This document shows, one piece after another, positions 15,001-22,612 of a stretch of 54,283 bases of DNA. Each line of letters begins with the position of its first letter. Position 1 is the stretch's first letter. The position numbers and the translations under genes were made by a program. Location of the stretch: positions 1 through 54,283 of the forward strand of contig NZ_BDAW01000056.1 of assembly GCF_001625085.1 (NCBI RefSeq), in the 5' to 3' direction. The DNA comes from Nocardia acidivorans NBRC 108247. GTDB taxonomy: Bacteria > Actinomycetota > Actinomycetes > Mycobacteriales > Mycobacteriaceae. The notes under the pieces were generated by a model that was not told the origin of the DNA, ran no database searches, and saw only the letters and a program-made list of their open reading frames with translations.

Positions 15001-15966
15001 GGGACGAGCGGGCTCCACCGACCCGGGATGACCGGGAGCGCCCTCGGTCGGGGGTGGGTGCACGCCGCCGAAGAGGGCGGAGAGCAGGATGCGCTGGGAG
15101 TGGCCGGTGTCCTGGTATTCGTCGAGCAGGACGAGGCGGAAGCGGGTGCGTTCGGCGGTGCCGACCTCGGCGTGCAGGGCGGCGAGCTTTGCGGCCAGGG
15201 ACATTTGGGCGCCGAAGTCGAGGGCGCCGCGGCGGCGGAGTTCGTCGGCGAGGCGTTCGACCAAGGGCAGCAGCGAGACTCGTTCGTGCTGGGTTTCCAG
15301 GATGTCGAGCAGGGCCTTCTTGGGGCCGCCCTTCTGGCGCGGACCGGCCGGGAGGGTGTGGATGAGCTGGTCCAATTCCTTATGGGCCGTGGCCAATTGG
15401 CGCGGCTCCACCAGGTGTTCGGCGAGCTGACCGGAGAGGGCCAGCACGGCCTCGGTGACCGAGACCGGACTGCGGTCGGTGTCGAGATCGCCGTCCCAGG
15501 TGGACACGACACGGTAGGCGAGCTGCCAGAGCTGAGTCTGGGTGAGCAGGGTGGCGGTGGGTTCGACCGGCAGCAGCAGACCGTATTCGGTGAGCAGGCG
15601 GCCCGCATAGGAGTGGTAGGTGCTGATCTCGGGTTCGGAGCCGGTGAGCAGTCCGCGCAATCGCCCGGTGGGGTCGAGGTCGCGCAGCAGCGGTGCGCCC
15701 GCGAGCCGCGCCAGGCGGGTGCGGATGCGGGTCGTCAACTGCTGGGCGGCTTTTCGGGTGAAGGTCAGGCCCAGGACCTGCTCGGGTTCGACCAGCCCAT
15801 TGGCGACCATCCACACCACGCGCGCGGCCATGGTCTCGGTTTTGCCCGCGCCGGCGCCCGCCACCACCAGGGTCGGCTCGGGCGGGGCGGCGATGACCGC
15901 GGCCTGTTCGTCGGTGGGCGGCGGCAGGCCGAGGGCGTCGGCGAGTTGCCGGGGAGTGATTCTCAC
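12022..15966 (-). CDS. adnB: AdnB subunit of the AdnAB helicase-nuclease (UvrD-like motor plus RecB-type nuclease)
   Basis: A 1314-residue protein: SF1A motor with Walker A GAGAGKT (37-43), motif II LLDEYQDTGHSQ (about 280), motif III VGDPMQSIYGWRG and TVHAAKGLEWE. The C-terminal PD-(D/E)XK nuclease has VVDWKTGGEPKP (about 1115) and QLAVYRLAWARLEAA. AdnAB resects double-strand breaks in mycobacteria. The protein is longer than the mycobacterial homologue (about 1100). About 55 residues are inserted between motifs II and III, encoded partly by the repeat at 14909-14982, and there is a Pro/Ala/Gly-rich tail of about 110 residues after the nuclease domain. The GTG start overlaps the adnA stop (GTGA), indicating coupled translation and likely 1:1 assembly. 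Confidence 0.92.
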   Translation of the reverse strand: MRITPRQLADALGLPPPTDEQAAVIAAPPEPTLVVAGAGAGKTETMAARVVWMVANGLVEPEQVLGLTFTRKAAQQLTTRIRTRLARLAGAPLLRDLDPTGRLRGLLTGSEPEISTYHSYAGRLLTEYGLLLPVEPTATLLTQTQLWQLAYRVVSTWDGDLDTDRSPVSVTEAVLALSGQLAEHLVEPRQLATAHKELDQLIHTLPAGPRQKGGPKKALLDILETQHERVSLLPLVERLADELRRRGALDFGAQMSLAAKLAALHAEVGTAERTRFRLVLLDEYQDTGHSQRILLSALFGGVHPPPTEGAPGHPGSVEPARPEADQPSRHPGASSAGIDTAAVDPGQQRAGMTEGESLAAGEGQPLAVTAVGDPMQSIYGWRGASAANLPRFATDFPRAPGVPAPVLPLLTSWRNPPEALDLANLVADPLRLEAAEGGGVTVDALRPRPGAEPGLVALALAETVAEEREWVAERIKAEWEAAADSGGEPPTSAVLVRRNADAAPLAEALREQGLPVEIVGLGGLLHTPEVADIVATLRLIADPSAGSAAVRILTGARWRIGVADIAALSRRARELSIRRPGGQNAEIADAAGLDSALREVAPEPAERAGLGDAIADPGAAEQYSAQGFARIVALGRELGALRERAGQPLPELVADVERTIGVGVETQARKAVAAAGREHLDAFAEVVAGYSADHRSSLAGLLDFFSAAAEVENGLEPGEVEVAHDRVQVLTVHAAKGLEWEVVAVPHVVDGTFPSGTGTTTWMGALAELPTQLRGDRQQDDAGDGVPVLDLSDLYDRADLERALESHKKALARRRLDEDRRLFYVALTRTERALFVSAHHWAETGSKPKGPSDFLLELKEASEVPDSPLNRSVRIDRWDDPPLPDTVNPFTDNPPTAYWPRDPLGSRREFVEEGAALVKSALTALEVESQPKQFEFDLGLAEDPILAEETDSDTVDSELLDEKDADPEGWAADVDALLAEHLAAEQAVREVELPGQLAATSLVDLRADPAKLAARLRRPLPYPPSPFTRRGTAFHAWLQRWFGGARLLAFDELPGAADITDTDAELVRLQEAFLASQWADRNPVEVEVSFETSLAGTVIRGRMDAVFREPDGSWVVVDWKTGGEPKPAEEDSVAIQLAVYRLAWARLEAARSGVPEAEILAKTHAAFHYVRTVRTIAPDHLAGPEELAALITTAAPLRRPGTLESDDATEPFAEESGRATAGPGATTARVPEGGGRRTATAASAGADPSRSTGGPAASGRRASQPEPRPPIDVDSLRLEPDSPRISGAEPPDQPPPPDFEPPPDPESLPPDLLG
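14909..14982. repeat. Dispersed palindromic repeat, copy 2, in frame within adnB
   Basis: 74 bp beginning GTCATCCCGGCGCG, containing GGCCGGGATCCACA and GATCCCGGCC, and ending ACGCGCCTGGATGAC. It shares its order of blocks with the repeat at 65-154 but has a shorter central loop. It encodes part of the poorly conserved insertion between helicase motifs II and III of AdnB (about residues 329-353, including AGIDTAAVDPG on the minus strand) without breaking the frame. Confidence 0.7.
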
Positions 15967-18900
15967 TCGTCGGTCACCTGGCGGCCGGTGTCCTGGACCG
16001 GGCAGCTGCCCGCGACCTTGCAGTGCCGGCAGCCGTCATTGCGCATGGCCAGATAGCTGGGTCCGGTGGAGGCGGCGGCCGCGTCGTGAATGACGCCGCG
16101 CCACTCTTCGACCCCGCCGTCGTCGAGCGCGGGCTGCATGCGTTCGGTGGCCGCACCGTCGCGGGCGCTGGGTTTGGCCACGTACACCAGGCGCGCGCCA
16201 CCGGGTTCCCCCTCGCCGAGCGCACCCGCGGCGGCCGCGACCTGATAGGTGGCGAGCTGTGCATGCTCCTGCGCGGCCTGTTTGGTGATCGGCGTCTTAC
16301 CGGTCTTCACATCCACAATGACGAAGCGCCCCTGCGCATCTCGCTCCAGCCGGTCCATCCGGCCGCTGATCCGGACCGGCAGTTCCCCGGGTGTGCGCGC
16401 GGGCAGTACGCAGTCGATCGGGACCTCGACGCCGATATTGGTGAGTTCGTCGCGGGTGTTGCGCAGCCACGCCAGGAAGGTGTCGACCATGGTTTCGGTA
16501 CGGCGCAATTCGGCGCGCGAATACCAGTTCTCGCCGTCGCGGGCGGTGGGGTCGATCTTCTTCCACGCCTTGACCAGAGCGGTCTTGACCTGGTCCTCGG
16601 TGACCTGACCGGCGAGCGCCTGCACCAGGGTGTGCACCAGATTTCCCTTGAGCGCGTGCGGATTCTCGCCGTCACCGCCGCCGTGCCGCTCCAGCGCCCA
16701 GCGCAGCGGACAGGTCTTGAGCTGTTCGACGGTGGAGGGTGAGAGCGCGACCGAACCGTCCTCGCTGTTCCACAGCGGGCTGTCGGAGGAGAGTTCGGCG
16801 GTGCCGTACCAATCGTCGGGGTGCGCGCCCCGGACCCCGGCGCGCGCCAGTTTGGCGAGCTGCCGGGCGGCGCGGGTGCGGCGCTCCGGGGTGGTCTCGG
16901 GATCGCATGCGGCACCGCGTAATTCGGCGATGAGGGTGTGCATGGCCAAGGCCCGGCCCGGATCGGCCGCGGGCGGAATCCGACCGGGCTGACCATCTTC
17001 CCCGTCGGCGTCGAGTTCGGCGAGGAAGCGGGAAGGCACCAGATCCTGGTCTCCGGTGACGGATTCGACGGCGGTCACCAGCAGGGACCGCCGCGCCCGG
17101 CTGCACGCCACCAGCAACAGGCGGCGTTCCTCAGCGAGCAACGGTGCAGCGCGGCTTACCTTCTCACCCGAATCCCTCACGCCCGCAAGCACATCCACCA
17201 TATCTTCGACACCAAGCAGGGTGCCGCGCGGCCGCAGGTTCGGCCAGATACCCTCCTGTACAGCGGCAACCGCGACGGTGTCCCACTCGCGTCCGGCGGC
17301 GGAGTGCGCACTGCAAATGGTGACGGCCTCGCCGGGATCGGTGTGCGGGGCGTTGTCCTGCGGAATCTCCTGCTGCTCCAAGTATTCCACGAAGCCCTCG
17401 ATGGTGGCGCGGGGCAACCGGTCCACGTAGGCCGCGGCGGCCTCGAACAACCCGACCACGGCGTCGAGGTCCCGGTCGGCCTGCATGCCCACCGCTCCCC
17501 CTCGCTCGGACTGCCCGACCCAGCGCCGTTCGAGGGTGGATCCGGTCCACAATCCCCACAGCACATCCTCGAGGCCGCCGCCGTCACGGCGCACCTTGCG
17601 CGCCCGGCCGAGCGCCTTCAACACCCGCTGCAACGGCGCGGCCTCCACCGGCGTCAACTTCGCCAGGATGACCTGATTCCCGGCCCCCACCAACAGATCC
17701 CGCAGAATCTCCGCCGACGACCGATCCAGATCCGCATACCGATCCGCCGCGTCCGGGTCATCGGCGCGATCGGTCGCAGCACCGGAGGCCGCCGCGGCAC
17801 CGGCGGAGTCGGCCTTCGGATCCCGTTCGCGGCCAACGGGTTCGGCGAGCTCGGATTCCTCCGCCTCGCGCATACGTTCCGGATGGCCGAGTTCCAGCAC
17901 GGTACGCCGAATACCGCGGCGCAGTCGCCGCAGGCTGATCTGATCCGCCCCGCCGAGTGGACCGGCAAGCAGATCGAGCGCGTCGTCCGCCGTGAAGGCG
18001 ATCGGCCTCGGATGCCTGACCTGCGTCGGATCCCCGGCGGTGACCGCCCGCAACGCCAGCATGGCCCAGGCCGCACCGCGCCGCCGCGCCAGCGGCACGT
18101 CGGCGGGCGGCTGCCGCACCGGCACCCCCGCGGCCAGCAACGCGCGCCGCAGCGGAGCCAGAGACAGTGGGACGGAACGAACAATGACCGCCATCCGGGA
18201 CCACGGGACACCGTGGGTGAGGTGCGCGCGGCGCAGGTGGTCCGCGATCAGCGCGGCCTCCTTGGCGGGCGTGGTGAGCACCTGCACCCGCACCTCGCCG
18301 TCGAATGCCGTACTCGCCCAGTAACTCCCATCAGCACGCGACGAGTCGGCGGACGTGGGCGGGGCACCCTCGCCGGGACCCCCGGCATCGGGCGACCGCG
18401 ACTCGTCCACACCGGATGCACCCGCCCGGCCGTGTCCATTCGAGCCGGGAGTCCGCCCTTCGCCGTCGGCCGCGAGCTCGCGCACGAAGTCCGTGCCATC
18501 GGACGGGCGGAGCAGGGATGCGGGCGGGGTGCGGTGACGGCCCACGCCGGGCAGGCGGGAGGTGATGCGGGCGGCGACTTCTTGCAGGGCGGTGCCGGAT
18601 CTGTGGCTGGGGCGCAGGATGATTCGGCGGTCCGCGGGCGCTCCGGGGTCGGCGGCGAAGCGGGCGTCCGCACCCCGGAAGGTGAAGATGGCCTGGTCCG
18701 GGTCGGCCGCCAGCACGGTGGTCGCGGTACCGCTGCCGAGCTCTCGAATGAGTTGGGCGGCAAGGGGATCCAGATGCTGGGCATCATCCACCAGGATGGT
18801 GTGCAGCCGGGCCTGTTCGGCGGCGAGCAGGTCCGGATCGAGCAGCAGCGCGTCCAAGGCCGCGCCGATCAATTCGGCAGCGTCCAGGGCGGGCGCGCTG

Positions 18901-19640
18901 GCCTCGGGCACGTCCATGCCCACGGACCAGCGCAGCAGCATGATCTGCTCATAGCGCTCGAAGAACCGACCCGCCGCCACCCATTCGGGATGCTGGTGGG
19001 CATGTCCGAGGGCGATCAGATCCTCGGGTCCGAGCCCGCGTTCGGTAGCGCGCAGCATGAGGTCCCGCAACTGTTCGGCGAATCCCCCGGTGGGCAGTGC
19101 CGGATGCAGTCTCTCGGGCCACTCCGGGGCATCCTCGGCGAGTTCCCCGCGCAGCATTTCCCGAATGACGATGTCCTGTTCGGACCCGGTGAGCAGGCGC
19201 GGTGGCGGATTACCGTGCGCGGCCGAGACGGTGCGCAGGAGGCCGAAGGCATAGGAGTGCAGGGTGCGCACCAATGGGCCGCGTGTGGCTCCTGGTACCC
19301 CACCCAGCAATGGATCGGCCTCGACAATTCGGGCGGTAATGGCATTGCGCACCGCGGTGGCCGCCCGTTTGGTGTAGGTGAGCACCAGCACCGACTCCGG
19401 ATCGGCCCCGGCCACAATGCGCTGAGCGGCGATATCGACCAGCAGTGCGGTCTTGCCGGTGCCCGGCCCGCCCAGCACCCGCCAGGGGACCCAGCCGGGG
19501 TCGATACTGCCGTCCTCGAACAGCGGCCGGAGGGCGGCGTCCCACTCCCGGGGGTGGGAGACTGCCTCGGCCCGGCGCACCAATTGCACCGAGCTATCCG
19601 ATCGCATCACGTCGGCTATTTCAACAGACCGCCCCGACAT
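15963..19640 (-). CDS. adnA: AdnA subunit of the AdnAB helicase-nuclease (UvrD-like motor plus Fe-S RecB-type nuclease)
   Basis: A 1225-residue protein. Its motor has Walker A GGPGTGKT (57-64), a diverged motif II ILVDDAQHLDP (DDAQ instead of DExx) and motif III AADPDQAIFTFRG. The C-terminal nuclease has VIVDVKTGKTPI (about 1110) and the QAAQEHAQLATYQ helix. Cysteines at LKTCPLRW (about 976) and the terminal CRHCKVAGSC (C-x2-C-x5-C, about 1205) give the four ligands of the AddB/AdnA-type Fe-S staple. Two low-complexity insertions interrupt the protein (around LAADGEGRTPGSNGHGRAG and DSAGAAAASGAATDRADD). The start ATG at 19640 is divergent from the hydrolase gene, 53 bp away; an ATG at 19607 is an alternative. 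Confidence 0.92.
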   Translation of the reverse strand: MSGRSVEIADVMRSDSSVQLVRRAEAVSHPREWDAALRPLFEDGSIDPGWVPWRVLGGPGTGKTALLVDIAAQRIVAGADPESVLVLTYTKRAATAVRNAITARIVEADPLLGGVPGATRGPLVRTLHSYAFGLLRTVSAAHGNPPPRLLTGSEQDIVIREMLRGELAEDAPEWPERLHPALPTGGFAEQLRDLMLRATERGLGPEDLIALGHAHQHPEWVAAGRFFERYEQIMLLRWSVGMDVPEASAPALDAAELIGAALDALLLDPDLLAAEQARLHTILVDDAQHLDPLAAQLIRELGSGTATTVLAADPDQAIFTFRGADARFAADPGAPADRRIILRPSHRSGTALQEVAARITSRLPGVGRHRTPPASLLRPSDGTDFVRELAADGEGRTPGSNGHGRAGASGVDESRSPDAGGPGEGAPPTSADSSRADGSYWASTAFDGEVRVQVLTTPAKEAALIADHLRRAHLTHGVPWSRMAVIVRSVPLSLAPLRRALLAAGVPVRQPPADVPLARRRGAAWAMLALRAVTAGDPTQVRHPRPIAFTADDALDLLAGPLGGADQISLRRLRRGIRRTVLELGHPERMREAEESELAEPVGRERDPKADSAGAAAASGAATDRADDPDAADRYADLDRSSAEILRDLLVGAGNQVILAKLTPVEAAPLQRVLKALGRARKVRRDGGGLEDVLWGLWTGSTLERRWVGQSERGGAVGMQADRDLDAVVGLFEAAAAYVDRLPRATIEGFVEYLEQQEIPQDNAPHTDPGEAVTICSAHSAAGREWDTVAVAAVQEGIWPNLRPRGTLLGVEDMVDVLAGVRDSGEKVSRAAPLLAEERRLLLVACSRARRSLLVTAVESVTGDQDLVPSRFLAELDADGEDGQPGRIPPAADPGRALAMHTLIAELRGAACDPETTPERRTRAARQLAKLARAGVRGAHPDDWYGTAELSSDSPLWNSEDGSVALSPSTVEQLKTCPLRWALERHGGGDGENPHALKGNLVHTLVQALAGQVTEDQVKTALVKAWKKIDPTARDGENWYSRAELRRTETMVDTFLAWLRNTRDELTNIGVEVPIDCVLPARTPGELPVRISGRMDRLERDAQGRFVIVDVKTGKTPITKQAAQEHAQLATYQVAAAAGALGEGEPGGARLVYVAKPSARDGAATERMQPALDDGGVEEWRGVIHDAAAASTGPSYLAMRNDGCRHCKVAGSCPVQDTGRQVTDE

Positions 19641-19693
19641 CTTCGGTATGCCATCCGCCGGCGGTGCCGCCGGTCACGTCGCGGGGCAGCAGA

Positions 19694-20479
19694 ATGGGCG
19701 GGGTGTCCGATCTTCATGTGCATTATTTCGGTCCTTCGACCGGTCCGGTTGTGCTGGCGCTCCACGGTCTGACCGGGCACGGCAGGCGCTGGGAGGCGCT
19801 CGCGCGGGAGCAGCTGCCCGATCTGCGGATTATTGCGCCGGATCTGCGTGGACACGGGAGGTCGCCCGGCGTGCCGCCGTGGGATTTCGAAACGATCGTG
19901 TCGGACCTGGTGACGGTGCTGCGCCGGGAGACGAGCGAACCGGTGGTGGTACTCGGGCATTCGTTCGGCGCGGCGGTCGGGGTGCGGCTGGCGCGGTCGC
20001 ATCCGGAGCTGGTGCGCGGGCTGGTGCTGCTGGATCCGGCGATCGGCCTGGATCCGGAGTTCATGCTGCGCATCGCGAATTCGATGCTGGAGCGCCCCGA
20101 TTACGCGACCGTGGACGATGCCCGCTTCGACAAGCTCGAGACCGCCTGGGCCGAGATCGATCCGGCGATCCTGGAAGCCGAACTGGCCGAACATCTGGCG
20201 CCCACGGCGCACGGCCGGGTCGGCTGGCGGATGAGCCTGCCCGCGGTCATCGCCTACTGGGGTCAGCTGGCCCGCGATTTCGTCCTGCCGCCCGCGGACC
20301 TGCCGACGATTCTGGTGCGGGCCATGAAGGTCGATCCGCCGTTCGTGACTCCGGCATTCCGCGCCGCGCTCACCGAGCACCTGGGCGACAATCTCATCGT
20401 GCGCGAATTCGATTGCGATCACATGGTGGCGCAGTCGCGTCCGGCCGAATCCGCGGCGCTCGTGCGCACACTGCTCTGA
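19694..20479 (+). CDS. lipV: Alpha/beta-fold hydrolase, LipV-like lipase/esterase
   Basis: A 261-residue alpha/beta hydrolase. The oxyanion strand is LALHGLTGHG (about 18-27), the nucleophile elbow GHSFGAA has the catalytic Ser, the acid is probably the Asp in VRAMKVDPPF, and the catalytic His is in FDCDHMVAQ near the end. It has no signal peptide, so it is probably cytosolic. The position immediately after divergent adnA and before the alkyltransferase-like gene is that of Rv3203 (lipV) in M. tuberculosis. The specific substrate cannot be read from the sequence. The ATG at 19694 was chosen; a GTG at 19703 within the same GGGCGGGG stretch is possible. The next gene follows by 9 nt, so the two are likely cotranscribed. 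Confidence 0.82.
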   Translation: MGGVSDLHVHYFGPSTGPVVLALHGLTGHGRRWEALAREQLPDLRIIAPDLRGHGRSPGVPPWDFETIVSDLVTVLRRETSEPVVVLGHSFGAAVGVRLARSHPELVRGLVLLDPAIGLDPEFMLRIANSMLERPDYATVDDARFDKLETAWAEIDPAILEAELAEHLAPTAHGRVGWRMSLPAVIAYWGQLARDFVLPPADLPTILVRAMKVDPPFVTPAFRAALTEHLGDNLIVREFDCDHMVAQSRPAESAALVRTLL

Positions 20480-20488
20480 AGGAGGGGC

Positions 20489-20794
20489 ATGGCCACCACC
20501 GATGCCGATATCGAACGCGTCCGCGAGTTGGTGGCGGCCATTCCACCCGGCCGGGTCGCCACCTACGGCGATATCGCGGCCGCGGCGGGTCTGTCCACAC
20601 CCCGTACGGTCGGCTGGATCATGCGCACCGACTCCGCGGATCTGCCGTGGCATCGGGTGCTGCGCGCGAACGGCACGCCCGCACCGCATTTGGCGCATCG
20701 GCAGCTCCGCGAGCTGGCGGCCGAGGGCTGTCCGGTGCTCGATGACCGGGTGGATCTGCAACGCGCCCGGCACCACTTCGACTCGCCGGACTGA
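20489..20794 (+). CDS. Alkyltransferase-like protein (ATL, MGMT family with Trp in place of Cys)
   Basis: A 101-residue MGMT-family DNA-binding domain. The conserved helix-turn-helix and Arg-finger region reads PRTVGWIMRT. The MGMT active-site PCHRV is replaced by PWHRV (Pro53-Trp54-His55-Arg56). That replacement defines ATL proteins. They bind O6-alkylguanine, flip the base but cannot transfer the alkyl group, and instead hand the lesion to nucleotide excision repair. The start ATG has an excellent ribosome site (GAAGGAGGGGC). Clustering with adnAB and uvrD2 fits DNA repair. It corresponds to the Rv3204 position. Confidence 0.92.
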   Translation: MATTDADIERVRELVAAIPPGRVATYGDIAAAAGLSTPRTVGWIMRTDSADLPWHRVLRANGTPAPHLAHRQLRELAAEGCPVLDDRVDLQRARHHFDSPD

Positions 20795-20876
20795 GCTGCC
20801 GACCGGCGGTGAAGCCCGGATTCGGTTCCGTCAAACCTGCTACGCGCCCCCGTGCCCGGCGGTTACCGTGGATGGC

Positions 20877-21617
20877 ATGTCCACCCGGCTGGCGTGCGTG
20901 GTGTTCGATGCGGTAGAGCCCAGGAGCGTAGCCCGTTTCTGGGCCGAATTGCTGGGCTGGGAGGTGCTGGTGGACCGGCCGGGCGGGGTCGATGTGGCCG
21001 CCTCCGACCCGGACGGGCTGGACGTGGCGCTCACCTTCCTACCCGCCCGCCGATCCAAATCGGCGAAGAATCGCATCCATCTGGATCTGTCCAGCCGTTC
21101 GCTGGATCATCAACGCGTACAGGTGGATCGGGCGCTGTCCCTGGGTGCGCGCCGCCTCGATATCGGGCAGGGCGCGGTGCCCTGGGCGGTGCTGGCCGAT
21201 CCGGAGGGCAATGAGTTCTGCGTGCTGGAGCCGCGCGAACACTATGTGGATACCGGTGCGGTGGCGGCGATCGTGGTCGATACCGAGAATCCGCTCCGGC
21301 TGGCCGAGTTCTGGTCCACGGCCGCGGGCTGGCCGGTCACGCACGACAGCGCGCGTTACGCCGGCATTCGGTCGGCCACGGGTCAGGGTCCGTGGCTGGA
21401 GTTCCTACGCACGCCCGAGGCGCAGGGCGAATGCAGACGGCTGCATCTGGATCTCATCGCTTTCCCCACCGATGACCCCGCAGAGGAAGCCGCGCGCCTG
21501 CGTGCCGCGGGCGCCGTTCCGATGAATCCGGATACGCCTCCGGCCAATGCACCGGCACTGGTGCTGGCCGATCCGGAAACCAATGAATTCTGTCTGCTCC
21601 GAGCGGCTTCCGGTTAA
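20877..21617 (+). CDS. Tandem-domain VOC (glyoxalase/bleomycin-resistance fold) protein
   Basis: A 246-residue protein made of two vicinal-oxygen-chelate domains. Domain 1 runs from STRLACVVFDAVEP to ADPEGNEFCVLEP (about 1-118). Domain 2 runs from VAAIVVDTENPLRLAEFW to ADPETNEFCLL (about 125-240). Each repeat has the paired strand HLDL and the closing DPE(G/T)NEFC motif, so the protein is an internal duplication. The HLDL histidines and the late Glu residues are possible metal ligands. Proteins of this type (glyoxalase-like, Glyoxalase_6) are often of unknown substrate. Its TAA stop shares the TTAA palindrome with the stop of the convergent whiB gene. Confidence 0.82.
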   Translation: MSTRLACVVFDAVEPRSVARFWAELLGWEVLVDRPGGVDVAASDPDGLDVALTFLPARRSKSAKNRIHLDLSSRSLDHQRVQVDRALSLGARRLDIGQGAVPWAVLADPEGNEFCVLEPREHYVDTGAVAAIVVDTENPLRLAEFWSTAAGWPVTHDSARYAGIRSATGQGPWLEFLRTPEAQGECRRLHLDLIAFPTDDPAEEAARLRAAGAVPMNPDTPPANAPALVLADPETNEFCLLRAASG

Positions 21618-21898
21618 GCCGCACCGCGTTCGTAGCGCCGGCGCTCACGAGGTGAGAGTCCGCCCCAGATTCCGAAGCGCTGATCGTGGCTGAGCGCGTA
21701 GTCCAGGCATTGCCGCTTCACCTCGCAGGCGCCGCAGATGCGTTTGGCTTCGCGGGTCGAGCCGCCCTTGTCGGGGAAGAACGCCTCCGGATCGGTCTGG
21801 GTGCACAGCGCCTGCTGGTGCCAGGATTCCGGCTCGAATTCGTCCTTGCGAGCGAGGGTTTCGAACATCGAATCAAAATTGGTGAAAAGCATTTTCAC
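21614..21898 (-). CDS. WhiB2/WhmD-like iron-sulfur regulator
   Basis: A 94-residue Wbl protein. Cluster cysteines are at 32, 55, 58 and 64 (ALCTQTDPEAFFP ... ICGACEVKRQC), the turn is FGIWGG (75-80), and the basic C-terminal segment is LSPRERRRYERGAA. The DPEAFFPDKGGSTREAK block and lack of an AT-hook point to the WhiB2/WhmD group, linked to septation and development, rather than WhiB7. The GTG at 21898 was chosen because an AGAGG ribosome site is 7 nt upstream; a GTG at 21907 and an ATG at 21892 are alternatives. Given the genus there may be a separate true whiB2 elsewhere, so I leave the symbol empty. Confidence 0.88.
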   Translation of the reverse strand: MKMLFTNFDSMFETLARKDEFEPESWHQQALCTQTDPEAFFPDKGGSTREAKRICGACEVKRQCLDYALSHDQRFGIWGGLSPRERRRYERGAA

Positions 21899-21973
21899 GT
21901 CGTTCACCTCTTCATACGTGTTGGCTTCATCCGTGTTGACAGCGAATTACGCGGGTGTTGTCCGAGGAGTCGT

Positions 21974-22393
21974 CTAGTCACCGGCGACGGCGGCGAGGCG
22001 AGCCTGTTCACCGCAGTGGAAAACGCGGCGCGCGTGTACCGCGGCGGGCGCGGTGGACCAGGGCGCGAGCGCGGTGGTGAACATGAGTTCGCACCAGGAA
22101 AGCGCGGGCACCTCACCCAGCGAAAGCGTGTTGAGCAGTGACAATTCGGTATCGGAATCGTGCCAGGCGGCGAAGAGCCATGAGGAATCGAGTCGGCCGA
22201 GAAATTCCTCGGCATCCTCCGGCGTTCCGAGCGGAGCGTCGACCGCGAGATGAACGACCGCGGCAATGGCATGACGCATACGCGCGTCCAAGCCGACGCC
22301 GTCGTGCAGCAGCAATCCCTCGAGCGAATCTCGCAACGCGGCTCCGGCATCCAGATGGAAGTCGCGGCGGGCGGCAGTGGTGGCGTCGAACAT
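21974..22393 (-). CDS. Hypothetical protein, 139 residues
   Basis: I do not recognise a family. The start ATG at 22393 has a strong ribosome site (GGGAGGAAAT). The protein is acidic, without a signal peptide or membrane segment, and appears mainly helical. Features include a Leu-rich stretch (ALRDSLEGLLLHDGVG), a Trp pair (SSWLFAAWHD) and a C-terminal CGEQARLAAVAGD. The upstream 219-bp region is shared with the divergent alpha/beta hydrolase-like gene, so the two are probably co-regulated. The WhiB2-like gene follows on the same strand after 75 nt and may be cotranscribed. Confidence 0.7.
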   Translation of the reverse strand: MFDATTAARRDFHLDAGAALRDSLEGLLLHDGVGLDARMRHAIAAVVHLAVDAPLGTPEDAEEFLGRLDSSWLFAAWHDSDTELSLLNTLSLGEVPALSWCELMFTTALAPWSTAPAAVHARRVFHCGEQARLAAVAGD

Positions 22394-22612
22394 TATTTCC
22401 TCCCTTTCGAATTGACGCTTGTCCCAAAGCGTCACGGCTGATTTAAAAGGCCGAAAGGTCTTGTTGTCCAGTTTTGCGGCCTTTTGGGGCAAACCCCTAG
22501 CAGTACTGACACTGACCAGTGTGGGTACCCGTCGGGAACAGCACCGAAGGGTGCCTGGCACCACGCGGGCAAACATTAGGGTTGGGCGTGTTCCGCCCTT
22601 TACGGTCTGACC
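22394..22612. promoter_or_regulatory. Divergent intergenic region with several inverted repeats
   Basis: 219 bp between two divergent genes, noticeably richer in A/T than its surroundings. Inverted pairs: GACGCTT / AAGCGTC (22414-22420 and 22427-22433), AAAAGGCC / GGCCTTTT (22445-22452 and 22478-22485), and ACTGACCAGT near 22514. The first lies 20 bp upstream of the 139-residue gene and is a reasonable operator; the second could be a leader hairpin. No promoter hexamers are clear enough to call. Confidence 0.4.

Noticed and set aside
16938..19772. A 944-codon plus-strand open frame antisense to adnA
   Set aside because: Its translation is Gly/Arg/Gln-rich without motifs, while the minus strand encodes a full helicase-nuclease; high GC content creates long antisense frames.
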